A stretch of DNA of 64,000 nucleotides from Hyposmocoma kahamanoa (GCF_003589595.1 NW_020653200.1:2855955-2919954), one strand, 5' to 3'. Positions 42,936 through 55,087 are shown, counted from the first letter of the stretch. Notes: generated by a model not told the origin, from the sequence alone. Numbers and translations are program-made.

Positions 42936-44283
42936 TGTGACGTTCGTACCTTTTATTATTAAAATAAACGACGAGATCATCACTAATATAAATTTATTAT
43001 GGGGGGTAACGTCCCCATAAATAACAGTAACAAAATTCCAAAAAATAGGTCGTTGGTACCATGCCCGTCTAGATTATGCCGTCGCAGACCGGTGGTTCCC
43101 TGCTACTGGTCGATCTGGTCTGGTCGGCTACGAGGGCAGGAACGGTGTCGAGATGGTGGGTGACGGCTGTGGTTTGCTCAGTCCTCCAGGAAAATTCAGG
43201 GTAACGAATCACACAATGCATGTGATGCAGTGAACCAATACACAGTCTCAAAAATTGCTTGAGCTTCCTCCGCCAACATAGTGAACACCCTGCAGTTTTC
43301 AAGGTAACACTATATAGGAAGTGACCAGGTAGCAATTTAGCGTGTTTTGTGTTCACAAGCAGAGCGGAGTTAAAAAGCATAATAATAATGTCATAAGAAG
43401 GCGAGTACTAATTTAAATAAGTGGGCACTAAACATACATACTGATATGACTGATACCCACGGCCGTAGTCGAAAGAGCCAGAAAATCAACAAAATAAATT
43501 TACGAATGAATTGCAGCACAAAATGAAATAATAATTAAAATGATGAAACACGAATACAGCTACATATTTAAATAGTGATTGCAGTTTAACTAACAATTAC
43601 AGCTAAGCTACTACACAATAAAATTAAATAACGTTCAACGCTTTGCACCTACCAAAACTGGGTGTGAGATATCACATTTACTTTTCAGAAAAATGAAACC
43701 CGAAATACGTCAGGATTATATTTAAAAGTGTCCGCAACACTAGTGTATTATTAAAAGAATAATATATTCTTCGCCGAGTGCGTAAGACGACACACAACGG
43801 TTATATTTCAATGTGAACGCTACTCGGTATCTCCCCGGATGACGATTAGGGGCGGACTTACGAGCGGCCGGTTAGCAGCGGCCTAGAATGTTCCAAACCG
43901 GTAAGTACAAAAATGCGCTCGAGAACAATAGCGAGAGACAGTCAGGCGCAGAAATGTTAACACACTCAACATACACTCAACACACTCAACACACTCAACA
44001 TAGCCCCGCACTAATTAATAATTCCATGATTAGTGCTACTATTAAAATGAGAACGATTTGTAAATAAATAATATAATCTCATTGATAAGTATAAATCGTA
44101 TTTTACTATAATAAAATAGATTTAATTAATTGTGTAAATATTAGAATTAGTATAAGTTAAAATCATATTATGTTTAAATAGTAATATTATATATTTTAAG
44201 TTTATATTTCAATAATTGAGTAAATATTTGTTATATTAAGTCTGTTTTTAAATAAAGTTTTAAAATAAACGTGTAACGTTACA
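42936..44283. mobile_element. 1.35-kb LTR-like insertion with 4-bp target duplication
   Basis: It starts TGTGACGTTCG and ends CGTGTAACGTTACA, so it has TG...CA ends. CGAG occurs directly on both sides (42932-42935 and 44284-44287). Removing it restores the arrangement of repeat X seen in copy A. AATAAAG lies near the right end. No gag or pol frame is present, so a solo LTR or a non-coding LTR derivative is likely. A DNA transposon with weak inverted ends is the alternative. Confidence 0.6.
43960..44016. repeat. 10-bp tandem repeat and SINE tail fragment
   Basis: ACACACTCAA-type units repeat about five times, ending in CAACATAGCCCCGCACTA. The latter is the 3' tail of the SINE at 5468 (inverse). 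The array may have grown from that tail. Confidence 0.6.
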
Positions 44284-44484
44284 CGAGTAATATCAATAAT
44301 ATTTGTATATATTTTCTGAATCCTGGGGCCTTGGATTCGGTGGATTTTATGCCATGAAATTCGGAAAAGCTTCCACCGAAATCGGAAAGAAAGAAAAATA
44401 CGGAAAAACAAAACAAAAATTAGAAATCAAGAAGATGAAGGATCGTGCTAGAAAAGCAAAGATAAAAAGCGATCGGATTATATA

Positions 44485-46027
44485 CACACATCAAAAAAAG
44501 TTTGCGATCACTTCGAAAAACTGAAATCTTTTTTGTTACTGTAGATTATATTATGATTTTTTCTTCTTTTTAGATTCTTTATTTAAAAATAAATTAGAAC
44601 ATAAAACAATGACCCCGTTCAATTGTTTTTTCATATAAAAAGGCTTTCAGTCCTAGCTTACGCTCATTCAGAAATCTGATTTAGTCAATTATAAGCGATT
44701 CAAGATATTTTTCGCGGAAAGTTGTGATTGAAAAAATGCCAAGAGGATTATCAGAGGTTTTACGAGCTAGAATAGTAACTTTGAGGGAAGAAGGATACAC
44801 CACGAGAGTAATAGCACGCAGACTTGCTATATCCCAATCCTGTGTCGTGGCTACGTTGCAGAGGTATCACGGAATGGGGAATTTAGCTGACCGACCCCGC
44901 AGCGGTCGCCCAACTGTTTTGACAGCTGCCCAAAAGCGCTATATTAGGTTGCTGGCAGCCCGTGATCCAACAATCAACGCCACTAAAATAAAAGCAGAAG
45001 TCAGGGCCGCCTCTGGGCTTGAAGTTAGCACGCAGACCGTTCGCAATTGCTTGCACCAGGCTGGATTACGAGCACGGAGGTCTTGGCGAGCTCCGCTCAA
45101 TTCCCGGCAACGTCAACAACGAAGATTGCAGTGGGCTAGACTTCGGCAAAATGAAGAAGGTGAGGACGAAAACGTTTGGCAAAACTGTCTCTTCGTTGAC
45201 GAATCCCGAATCAGCACTCATCCAGATAACCGACGTGTCCGTGTCTGGAGAAGACCAGGCGACCGTGAAAGACAAAGAACTGCCACTGGAACAGTTCAGC
45301 AAGGCGGAAAATCGGTGTCCTTTTGGGGTGGCATTATGATTGGAGCTAGAACGCCTTTGATCCCGTATCGGGGCTTCATGACAGCAGACAAGTACAAAGC
45401 AGTTGCTATTGATGATATCGTCAGACCATTCCGAGTAAACCATGGGTACCAATTTGTACTGGTCGATGATAATGCGCCCGCACATCGAGCTCAACGAGTC
45501 AATGCTGCTCTTCAAGAATACGATATCACACGATTAGACTGGCCTGCCGGCTCGCCCGACTTAAACCCAATAGAGCACGCGTGGGATGCTCTTAAACGAG
45601 CAGTATGGAACCGTGAGCCACGTCCCCAGACAGTTCCAGAGCTCAGGGAAGCCGCTATTGAAGAATGGGATAGGTTACCCCAGGAAATGCTGGATAACTT
45701 GATCCTCAGCATGCCCAGGAGGATCTTCGCATGTATTCGAGCCAGGGGAGGAGTTATTTTATATTGAATTCACACCTTTTAATAATAAATTGTTGTTTAA
45801 GTTTAATTAAACAGTCTTTTTCTTTCTATGAAATTTCTATCACTATTACATTATGATTAATGGCTCAATTTTTTAAAATAAATAATAAAAAATAGTTTTA
45901 TATTTTAATTTCAAACAGGCTATTCCTATTTAAAGAAAGCATACAACATAGATTTTTTCTTGATAAAGTTAAATTTAAAGAATTATAGGAGCTTATGCTA
46001 TTGATCGCAAACTTTTTTTGATGTGTG
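44485..46027 (+). mobile_element. Complete Tc1-like transposon 2
   Basis: A 1543-bp element flanked by TA (44483-44484 and 46028-46029), with 26-base perfect inverted repeats starting CACACATCAAAAAAAGTTTG. The first 12 bases of the ends are the same as in transposon 1, and the length differs by only two bases, but the transposases are clearly different. It is inserted in repeat X copy B. Confidence 0.92.
44736..45767 (+). CDS. Tc1-like DD34E transposase, second family
   Basis: Intact gene of 343 codons from ATG 44736 (MPRGLSEVLRARIVTLREEG). I chose this start over an upstream GTG at 44724. The N-terminal helix-turn-helix pair covers residues 1-110 (TTRVIARRLAISQSCVVATL; STQTVRNCLHQAGLRARR). 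DDE residues lie in VDESRIS, VDDNAPAHRA and SPDLNPIEHAWD, with 34 residues between the last two. Compared with transposase 1 the ends of the protein (ILSMPRR...RARGGVILY) align well, while the middle is diverged. The enzyme would mobilise elements with the 26-base ends. Confidence 0.95.
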   Translation: MPRGLSEVLRARIVTLREEGYTTRVIARRLAISQSCVVATLQRYHGMGNLADRPRSGRPTVLTAAQKRYIRLLAARDPTINATKIKAEVRAASGLEVSTQTVRNCLHQAGLRARRSWRAPLNSRQRQQRRLQWARLRQNEEGEDENVWQNCLFVDESRISTHPDNRRVRVWRRPGDRERQRTATGTVQQGGKSVSFWGGIMIGARTPLIPYRGFMTADKYKAVAIDDIVRPFRVNHGYQFVLVDDNAPAHRAQRVNAALQEYDITRLDWPAGSPDLNPIEHAWDALKRAVWNREPRPQTVPELREAAIEEWDRLPQEMLDNLILSMPRRIFACIRARGGVILY

Positions 46028-46699
46028 TATGAAAGGATAAAATAAAAAGATAGACAGAGGTATGCGAAGAAAAAGCGGAAGCAAAGATTTTGTAGCTGCA
46101 TGAATTACCTCGTCATTTATAAAAGGTAATGACAGATATTAATCGTGCAAGTTTCCAAAAATATATTGTTTTTGAAGTTATATATATATTTGATATTAGA
46201 GTACGTTCTATGATTTTCTTTTTGAAAAGAGGTACGGAAATACTTCGTGATTGGAAAAAGGCTGAACAGCCAAAATTGAAAAGCAATTTTAATGAATAGT
46301 CTTAAGATGAAACTTGTTTGCGTTGCTCCGGTTGAATTTTAAAGCTTGATTTAATAGTTAGTCATATTAGTAAATATTTATGTAGATTATTGAATGTTTT
46401 TTATTGCATTTTCCGTAATATTTTATACAAAAATTATGCCATTTGTTAAAAAAATCCTGATTTCAGTAGTAGCTGAATTCGGTGGATCAAATATGTCATT
46501 AATTATTAAGAATCTAATTGCGCAATTGACGGAATCTTATGTAAGCTTGAGTTATTTTTCCTTCCTGCTCAATGTTTTTTTTCTGAAATTAAGAAAAAAA
46601 ATTCGACCACTGAAGTCAGAGACTTTAGCCCTTTTAGGAGAAATTCCCTTGTTAGCATATTTAAATTAACGTAATATTTTAATCTGATTCAAATATTTT

Positions 46700-46967
46700 C
46701 GGCAGCCATTTATACATATATTTCCCGAACCAATGCAATGCCTATAAAAAGGACAATCAGTCTTATCCCTTGACCTTGAATGACCTGCAAGGATGCCGTT
46801 ATTGTGCTGTCCCGAATCCGTCGAAGTGCGGAAGCTGTTCGTTTTCTGACGATGATGGCATAATAATCATCACAACTTTTAAGTACTAATGGAACGTTTA
46901 TCATATCATTATTAACAACTTCTGCATATAGTATTATAACTATATTGAGACCCCGTATTGATTCCAA
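46700..46967 (-). pseudogene. LINE C-terminal fragment, same family as 63425
   Basis: CDDYYAIIVRKRTASALRRI then RDSTITASL on the minus strand matches DDFYAIMRKRSSSLLRRMRL and STNSIL of the LINE end at 63425-64000. Only this short piece remains. It directly abuts repeat X copy B. Confidence 0.55.
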
Positions 46968-46979
46968 TTTTTTTTTTAC

Positions 46980-49150
46980 CGATTTACCTTAGAGGACCTG
47001 GAGGAATCATCGCCGTCTTTCGACTGAACTGTGGCATAATTTTGAGTTAAGCCCTTTTTGTTAATACATACAGTACACTCAATTCTATTCTAATGTAGAT
47101 ATACTGTCATTCAGTAAATGAATGAGTTATTCTGTCATGTACATAATAGACTATATTGGCATTTTTTGTTACAATGATAAATTTCGTTCTGTAAAATGAC
47201 TATATAAACGGAGGTCGCAAAGCGGAAGCGCGCGCGGGCTTAAACTAATTAAGTATTAATTTTATTAAATTTCTGCTCCAGTTCCACAATTTGCTCTAAC
47301 CACGATACAAAATGTTGGAAAGTATATATTATAGTAGTACTTATTGTTAAATCATGCGACTTTATCAGCGTGTAATTAAGAAAAATGTCCCCTTTACTTA
47401 AAGAGCTTCCGAAATAGAACAGAACTACGCGAAAACAGATCCGTTTTTTAAATCATATTTATTACTTACTTTGATAAGAATTCGTACCAAGTTTCGGGAT
47501 AAAAGACCAAAGAAATCCTTTTCTCATGTCAAGTAAAAGTCTGTTACTTCGGAATAATTTGAGATATCGAGATCTAACAATATTTGTGATCTTACGTAGA
47601 TGTACTATCACCAAAAATGAAGCCTTCACCCTTTTCTTCGGAAGCGGAGATTGTAAATGGCTCCGTCCCTTAATTTCTTGATTTCCTTAATTTATTTTTA
47701 TGTAAACCGTTTGTATATATAACAAAAAAAACTATTCATTGATAAGTGCTCGCTTGTGACGCTAAAATAACAGCTAAAGTGGTAACGCATTAAGTTTTCT
47801 GACAGTACACTCTGAAGGTTTCATCATAATGTAATCAGCTGCTACGGGGTCTATTTTGAACAAATATAGGTACATACAAAAATCAGTTATACTTGCTTTG
47901 ACATCACATTTAACATTTTGCTATTTCCAAATAAAATAAAGAAATGTAATCAATACGTTGCCGTATCTGTCCCGTTTTAATACGGCCTCACTTACAATAT
48001 TCCATTCTTTACTGCTTCATTGCATATTGAAGGTCCAATTCCGGGTCTAAACTGTCGAGTTTTGGGAAACTAAGAACTGTACACGATCAACATTTGCCAT
48101 GTTTTTTTCGAAAATCTATTGTGATAGTTACTCTCTCATACTAAAACTAAGCCGCAGTACCTCTACCACGAATTTACATAGACAGTTATCGACCGCGTAA
48201 TATAGTTCACATGGCAAATTATACACCGCCTCCAGCTTTAAATAAGTTACATTTTGTATAAAAAATACTCTATGAGGTTGCTAGTGCCAACTGTATAGTG
48301 AATATAGGCCTTATAGGATGGAATAATATGAATCTAGGCCAATACATGTTACTCAGAGATAGTACCGGCTATCCTATACTGCAGATTGAGCAGGGCCTTT
48401 TCGGGCGCCAAGCGACACTCGCGACGCCTGTAAAGAGATGGCGTTACTCACGGCGCAAGCGAAGTTAACGGGCTACCTACCTATTGCTTTCCAACGTCAT
48501 TAGTTGCACCGTTTGCACGTTTGCACCCGAATTTCGATAACTTAGGAAACGATTAATTATCGTAAGCGATTACAAGTATTCCATTTTGATCGCGTGTCTT
48601 CTAGAGGGCGCCAAGTGATTGCACCGGGCGTTATATAGGCTAGCCCCGGCGTTGCTTAGCCCTTTCAGTACGGGAAAATTCTTTTCTTTTTTTATTGGAT
48701 TTGATGTAGCATTTTTTAAGCATTTATTTTTAAGAAAAAAATACAAAAAATCTCCTCTCCCAAAACCCTTGCAAAACCCCCCGATGCACGATCATGGCAT
48801 CCCGTCATGAACCTTACCAAAGCGTTAGCGGTTTTTTATGACTTAATAAAAATTTTGAATAAAAGGAGACTTATAAAGCAAGAAAATCTACTATATTAAT
48901 GAAACTTAAAGTTTTTCACATGTTTCACATTAAATATAACAACATATGATTTTGTTATTAATTAACACAAAATACTAACTAATCGAGATCGTTTCGTTGA
49001 TTCGTCGTCAAAATACTCACGAAAATAAGCAAAGGGTGGGCGGCATCCAGTCATAGGGCGAGATGGGTACCTACCACAATTGATCCCTATCATCATATGA
49101 CATTTGCCTCCACTTCCTTGATCTATGTGGTGACGGTGGGTCAGCCGAAC
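46980..49150. other. Intronic or intergenic, nothing recognised
   Basis: Mostly AT-rich. GC-richer bits near 47215-47240 and 48400-48480 and the 48590-48810 segment have no recognisable motif or splice-bounded frame. Confidence 0.3.
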
Positions 49151-50345
49151 GACTTCGCCTTTCTGATTATGACCGTTCCCGAACAGAAGTATGGCTTTAT
49201 CTCTCAATCATTCGAGACTTCTTGTCGAATCGCTCTTTCCGCTACCCAGTCGAAGACGCACTCTCCTCCCCTCTAAGAGCTAGACTCCCGCAAGCCTCTG
49301 CCCTCTTGCCCCTCCTATTCTCCCTGTACACAATCGACATCCCGAAGTACCAGTCAGTAAATCTCGCCTTATTTGCCGACGACACTACGCTCTATTATTC
49401 GGCGCGCAGCTCCAAATTAGAGTCCGCAGCTCTTCCAATCTTCCACCACACGCCTAGGCGAGTGGTTTCGTAGATGGAGAATCGAAGTCAATTCCGACAA
49501 CAATTCGCGGTCAAATACTTAGAAGTTACGCTCGATAGGAAGCTGTCATTCAAAGCACACGTGAAAACCGTCTGCGCCCACTTTGTTGTAAGCCACCTCC
49601 ACCCCCTTCTCAACAAGCATAGCAAATAGCTTCGAAATAAGGTGAGATTGTACTCGACCTGCATCCGCCCAATCATGACTTACGTCAGCGTCGCTTATAC
49701 ACCGCCAGCAGACTCTCCAAAATAGATTCATGCGCAACGCGACGGGTGCCCCGTGGTACAGTCAAGAGCACATCAAGCTTGACACTTTGTACTTTGGACC
49801 GTTCTTATCGTAAGCGGCATAGAGTTGGATTTAAGTCTTAAGAGTCAAGCTTGGCGTGCTCTTGACCCAGTACCTGCTCAACGCTAACCTCCATATAGAT
49901 TTAGGGCTCCCCTTACAATAACCCAATTCATGAAATACTTCGACTCTGCTCCTCACCACCCCAACCCCGTTGTGGTGGCTGCATCCAACTACGACCCCCT
50001 CAGGGAACAATCGTACGTAGTACCCGTCGGCAAAGGGAAGTCCTCAACGACCCTATCACTCTCGCCTCTTTGAAGGCCAACTAGATCGCTAATCAGTCCC
50101 TCTCGTCACGCACGAACCGTCCTCGCCGGCCGTTGTCGTAGAGCCCCTCATTACAGCACGTGCAGTGGTAGATTCTCTCCCACAACACAGCACTTCTGGC
50201 GAAAGTCTTCAGTAACGCCCTGAGCCGAGGTCCGCGCCCACTTGGGCGCCCTCAGGCCCGCTACTAAGTTTAGTTTACGGGTTAAGAGCCTTCAGCTCGC
50301 CCTTTTCTTCTGGTGGCGCAGTCAAGGCCATCAGAGGCCAACTGC
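49150..50345 (+). pseudogene. Jockey-type LINE, RT to 3' end
   Basis: In shifting frames it reads SIIRDFLSNRSFRYPVED, ARLPQASALLPLLFSLY and LALFADDTTLYYSA (the FADD catalytic box). These are followed by WFRRWRIEVNSDN, TLDRKLSFKAHVKTVCAHF, RLYSTCIRPIMTYVSVAYTP and NPVVVAASNYDPL. This is the second half of a non-LTR pol, 5'-truncated and full of stops. Its 3' tail (GGTGGCGCAGTCAAGGCCAT) recurs at 23390. Confidence 0.8.
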
Positions 50346-50349
50346 AAAG

Positions 50350-51065
50350 TGTCCGCAAAAAAAAAACGTACACACTCACTTCCTAGCGCTTGGTGTGCGA
50401 CGACTACCCATTCGCACTGTAAAATAGTGCTTTTTATTCAGATAAATTGACTGTTATTGTTGTCATCGTGATTATAATAAATTGTGATTAGAATTGACAT
50501 AAAGTAATAAATCTTTAAAAGTTATTTCCGAGTTTCGCTAACAAGTGATTGCCTTCAACGAATACGGCAGAGTAAGTTTTGTCATTTTAATGGATATTCC
50601 ATCAGTGCAAACAGATTTACAAGAAATCCAGTTCACAGTCTTAAGAAAATCCTTAAATAATGACGAAATCGTCAAGTTTTAATTCGTGGAAACTGGGGGT
50701 CTACTCTAGTTATCCATCTGACATCTGTCCGCAATAATTACTGTCAAATAAACAATACTCGAGTCTGTTAATTTGGTCCAGTATCACTTATTTGACAGTA
50801 ATTGTTTCGGAGGTATGTTTGACGGTTAACACTACAGAGCCAAAACCTACTATTAACATAACAATCCAAAACTGTTTGATCCTGGCACTCAGGAGAGTCA
50901 AAGTTTGGAATAGAATCCAGAAATGATCTGTTGATAGCATCCGGATTTTGTAAATGTGTAGGTAATGCATTACCTAAACAAGTCCCCAGAGCTTTGTTAA
51001 TTTCATTGACAGAAACTTTGTATTGCCTTACATAGATTTTGAAAAGTGCGTTTGATTTTTATTAT
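50350..51065. other. Intronic or intergenic, nothing recognised
   Basis: A short inverted arrangement of CTGTCAAATAA (50742) and TTATTTGACAGTAATTG (50786) may be a small hairpin. No gene seen. Confidence 0.3.
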
Positions 51066-51069
51066 ACTA

Positions 51070-51240
51070 AGTGACGAGACGAACAAGCTATGCGCCTGGT
51101 GGTAAGCGACACGTCTATCCACAGTAGTTCCAACGCCACTCAGAGCTTCAAATCGCATAGTGTCAGCTTTTTTGGTCAGACTCTATGCGCACTGCAATAA
51201 CTGCTTGCAGCAAGTGTTGATTGCACGCAGTTGTTTAGAT
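51070..51240 (+). repeat. Dispersed 230-280-bp repeat (copy 5, truncated)
   Basis: It carries GACGAACAAGCTATGCGCCT, GGTAAGCGACACG and GCCACTCAGAGCTTCAAATC, matching the left half of 6118-6395. Confidence 0.6.
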
Positions 51241-51813
51241 ATCTACTTCTCGCAAGCAGTCGGTATTACCAATTATACCTACAAAAAATAGCGCATTCAA
51301 TTTCCGTTATTGGAATTTTGTTATTATGTTTAATCTTTTGTAAGATGCGTGACTGCTTAGAGCATATAGGACTGGAAGCGTCACCGATAGGCAGTCCCCT
51401 CTGTCAAGGTGCAAATAAAAAAATACCATCGCACGATGAACACTATTTTCGAATCGATGTTTTTTCGTTTCCATTATCGAGTTCATCGCGTCAACTGCTC
51501 CACAAAATATGTTGTCTTGCGCCAAACAAACTTGCAAAAAGAAATCCGCTACATCCAGTCTAGCCAAGCATGGAAATACATTTCATATACGTGATTAACC
51601 AGTACGTAATATTATACATGTCGACACCGTCACGTCGATAACGTTCCGTCTCTAGCGTATACATGAGAATCGATTTTTTTTATAGGCCTATTCTGTGTAG
51701 AGTGCCTTTTGTAAAAAGCGTTGTCGACTTTTGTTTCTGTGAGTCCATAGTGAGTCAATGTTGAAATTGAGTACACTTGTTTGCTTGTAGTATTAACTAT
51801 AAATTTATTCCAG

Positions 51814-52030
51814 GTAGGCATAGCGGATCTCTATTACGGTCCGGTTCATATCCTACCAAAGAAAACATCAGAGACGGTCAAGTTGTTCTCATTGACGGAT
51901 ATGAAATGGGCTTAACTGCAATTTGCTTTGCTGAGGGTGTATCTACTGCTATGGTATTTGCTCATCTTAATCCATTAAAATCTAATTTTTATACTGACGT
52001 CTACAGATGGTTACTGCGATATATTAATAT
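51814..52030 (+). CDS. Probable exon 3 of secreted-protein gene 1
   Basis: The acceptor TTCCAG (51812-51813) and donor AATAT|GTAAGT (52031) bound 217 open bases. Joined to exon 2 in phase 1, it continues GRHSGSLLRSGSYPTKEN, then IRDGQVVLIDGYEMGLTAIC and YTDVYRWLLRYI, and leaves in phase 2. The intervening intron would be about 14 kb, filled with transposons. Another frame (VGIADLYYGPVHILPKK...) also looks protein-like but stops after 34 codons, so I prefer the open one. Linkage to exons 1-2 rests on phase, strand and order only. Confidence 0.5.
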
Positions 52031-52116
52031 GTAAGTAGTGTTCTGATTGAATGTAAGTACAATGCACATGCTTTTTAAAATATTCTGGAATATCTAGAGG
52101 TTCATTATCGTTCTAG

Positions 52117-52405
52117 AATACCTGAGTGGTTGAATGGTGAAGAGAACATCGTAGACACTACAAAATTATGGCGTCGTCGCTTTTATAATGTGGACTCACT
52201 AACACCAAAAATTCTAAGACCTTTACTCTTTTATATACCAAAATCTCAGTGGGATGCCGAGGATAAGGAAATGGTATTATTCAATAAATACGCAAAGGGT
52301 GCATTTTCAAAACATTTACGTCTGCCGAGCAAGAAATTCAACAATTTTGCATCATTCGAAACTATTGAAACCAGTGAGTCTGAAGAGTCTTCAAATTATA
52401 GTTAA
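52117..52405 (+). CDS. Probable terminal exon 4 of gene 1
   Basis: It follows an 86-base intron (GTAAGT...TTCTAG). It enters in phase 2 and is open for 95 codons to a stop at 52403. It reads IPEWLNGEENIVDTTKLWRR, FYNVDSLTPKILRPLLFYIP, then a basic stretch and an acidic serine-rich end (ETSESEESSNYS). No membrane segment or named domain is recognised. The small intron and matching phases make the pair 51814-52030 and 52117-52405 a convincing gene end. Confidence 0.6.
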
Positions 52406-52409
52406 ATTC

Positions 52410-55080
52410 CTGCTTACTTTTCGCGTGCTATGTTGAATCTTTAAGAGTTACTGCTTTTTTGTCAGTTTGGTCATAAAAAGAATTATCAATAAACATGTTT
52501 TATTCTTTGTCACTTTTTTAATTAAAATCCAATTTTTACCTATTTATTATCGGTATGTAAAGATCCTCATTCGCAACTGGTCGCGAAAGCGTCCGGAGGG
52601 AACTAATTTGACGATTTCAAGTGTAATTTGCTTACCTATTGTCGTGAAGGGACTCTATTAGAAGGGTAACAAGTTATAAAAAAAATAAAACAATACTTAC
52701 GAACAAAAATTGTGAGTTAGAATACGAGTGTTGAAGAGGCAGTCGAGCGAGTGGTGTAAAGATTGAGCGGGAGGAACTCTTGACCTCGAGCAGTGGGTAC
52801 TTGGAAGACGTCGTCACACATACCTGTGTGAACGAAGTAATCTGCTTAGGTACCGGTAAAACACCGATAGACAACGACGTTCTTGATTGAAGGAGACACG
52901 AAAACTGGTATACGTTGACAGAACCACAGGTATGCTGGTCTGAGCAGCTTGGCACTTGGTCAGCACCAAGTGCTGTCTGGTGGTTAGATAACGCGGTCGG
53001 TATGAGCTTTTGAGGAGTATTGAAAAGCGAGCGTAGGTTTACAAAATTGTGTGCAGGCATCAGGGACCACCTCCATAGTACAACCCTTTCAAACAAAAAA
53101 GATTTTTCAAAATCGGTCCACAATTCATTGAGAAATCGGTATGTCAGTGTAAATGTCTTTAAAATTTGAGGATTTTCATCGATTTCCATTTGCTAAAAGT
53201 ATACGCAAAATGCCTTCTTCATTCGAGTGAGTGCTATAACAGAATAGGGAAGCAGCACGATATTGACTTTTTCATAACTTTTTAAACCTAATTTAGCGAC
53301 TGCTCTGCAATATTTTTTTTTAATTCTAGGTAACAATTTCTCTTTTTATTTTTTTCTTAATTTTACGTTTGTAATGAAAACTGTTAATTTATCTGAGGAA
53401 ATTTATAATTGGCCATCTATGTTTACTATTGTAACTATTCATTTAGTTTCATAAAAGGTAAAAATAAATTAAACTAAAAAACACATTTACAATAATAATT
53501 ATGTACGTATATGTTGGTGATCTAGCTCTCGTAGGATCGTTAATGTTCGGTGGACTGTATTTGTTCAGGTTCTTGATCTGGATCGATGGGGTTCTTGCTC
53601 TTCTCGGGATCAGAATCGTAAATGAAACACTTGTTCAACTGCTTACTGAGTACTAACTACGTTTATTGCTCAAAATGTTCCTACTAATGTACTAAATGTC
53701 GCTTATCTAGTAGAGGTGTCGGCGAGCAGGCGGTCGGCAAGGTGCGCGGGGCGCGGGGAACGTCACGCGCTCTCTCTCGGTATCCGTAGCAGTATACATA
53801 GATTAAAGTAGTTATTTAAGTTAGATGGGTATCGCAGTAAAAGACACATGTTTACGTTGAAAAGGCTTATTCCACATTAAATTATAATGAATGTTACCTA
53901 GCACACTGCTGCCGAAGTTAGGTTGCCACGTACGCAGAAATAAATGTACTATTTGGGACCGCACAGGTATTAGATATGTATGACGTGTCTTGATCCTTTA
54001 CAATAATTTGTTTCGGTGGACAAACGGGGGAGTATGTAAATAAAGTAGTAGATTTCCTCACATTTTTGCGAATTAACAAGAATTGCATGATGTGATGTTC
54101 CTTAAAAGACACACGTAGTTGTAAGTTATGTTCAGTATTTATTTAATGCTGCTCTAAGCAAAACCGGGAGAAATCTTTTGAGAACAACACAAAACTTGAG
54201 ATTAATAATTATTTCTTCTTCTTTTAAATGTTCAAAATGTTCAAAATGCTCCATCAAAATAATCAAAAGCAACGATTTAGTTGTCTGTCACTCACTGTCA
54301 TAATCATGACTCTTTTTTTTCTTATTTCTCTTGTTTCTTAACAGTAACCGTCGATGTGCTCACGTTCACAATTGGATAATAAAACAAAAAACCATAGCAA
54401 AGGCATTTAGTGTTTGAAACCTTTGCCGTTCATTTATGATTACTTTTAGGCATCGAGTATATAACTTTTAGATTGTTTGTAAATATCACATAGTTTAGTG
54501 AATAATAAATTCTGAAAAATTAATGTCGTCTTCAGGACAATCAAATCTCTAAATGGTTTCTTAATTTTTAAACCATTACAATTTGATATGTTGTCAATTG
54601 ACAAATTTATTACATGAGTAGAAAAAGCAGTAAAAAAATACAAACATTTGCGGTCGCAGCTGCACATTTCGGTGCACAAATTGGTGTACAAACAAAAATA
54701 AGATTCAACATTCCGTTTAGTTTAGATATTATATATAAAATTGTAACATTAAGCAACACCTCAATAATATAAAATACATGTCGTAAAAGTTTCAGTGGAT
54801 CGAAATACAAAGGCATAAAATTAACAAACGTAGATAGTTACTTAAGACGGAATGTCTAGATATTGTTTGCGATGTCGAGAGGTTTTCTTTTCTTAATTGC
54901 GTCTTTAACAATTGTTATGAAAGTCGAGAAGTTTTCTTGATACAATTGTATTGTGAGCCGTTTTAACTTCGTGGAAATTGCTTGATGCTAAACTAATTTT
55001 GATTTTCCACATTTGGTTTGAATTTTACACACAGTACACACACTGCCTCATAAAATTAAACAAGAGTAATTGACGGAAAA
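52410..55080. other. Intergenic between the two paralogous genes
   Basis: The longest frame is 171 codons on the minus strand (52674-53189). It has no motif I recognise, and its plus strand shows no splice structure, so I leave it unassigned. A GC-rich patch at 53705-53780 stands out by composition. The remainder is AT-rich. Confidence 0.3.
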
Positions 55081-55087
55081 GTTTAAA

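Larger units (their letters stand above)
42238..46660 (+). mobile_element. Non-autonomous repeat X, copy B, split by two elements
   Basis: Blocks 42238-42935, 44284-44484, 46028-46115 and 46370-46660 match repeat X copy A (29690-32790, inverted) in order. Between them lie an LTR-like element (42936-44283) and a Tc1 transposon (44485-46027), both with target duplications. Removing these leaves roughly 1.5 kb of non-coding repeat containing several TTCGGTGG motifs. Confidence 0.65.

Noticed and set aside
44303..44524. Lysine-rich 73-codon gene
   Set aside because: It spans the junction of repeat X copy B with the left end of Tc1 transposon 2, so it is a chimera of two repeats.
45066..45515. 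149-codon minus-strand gene
   Set aside because: It is a shadow frame opposite the intact Tc1 transposase and has no motif.
52674..53189. 171-codon minus-strand gene
   Set aside because: Longest frame in its region, but without a recognised motif, splice support or convincing composition. Left unassigned rather than called.
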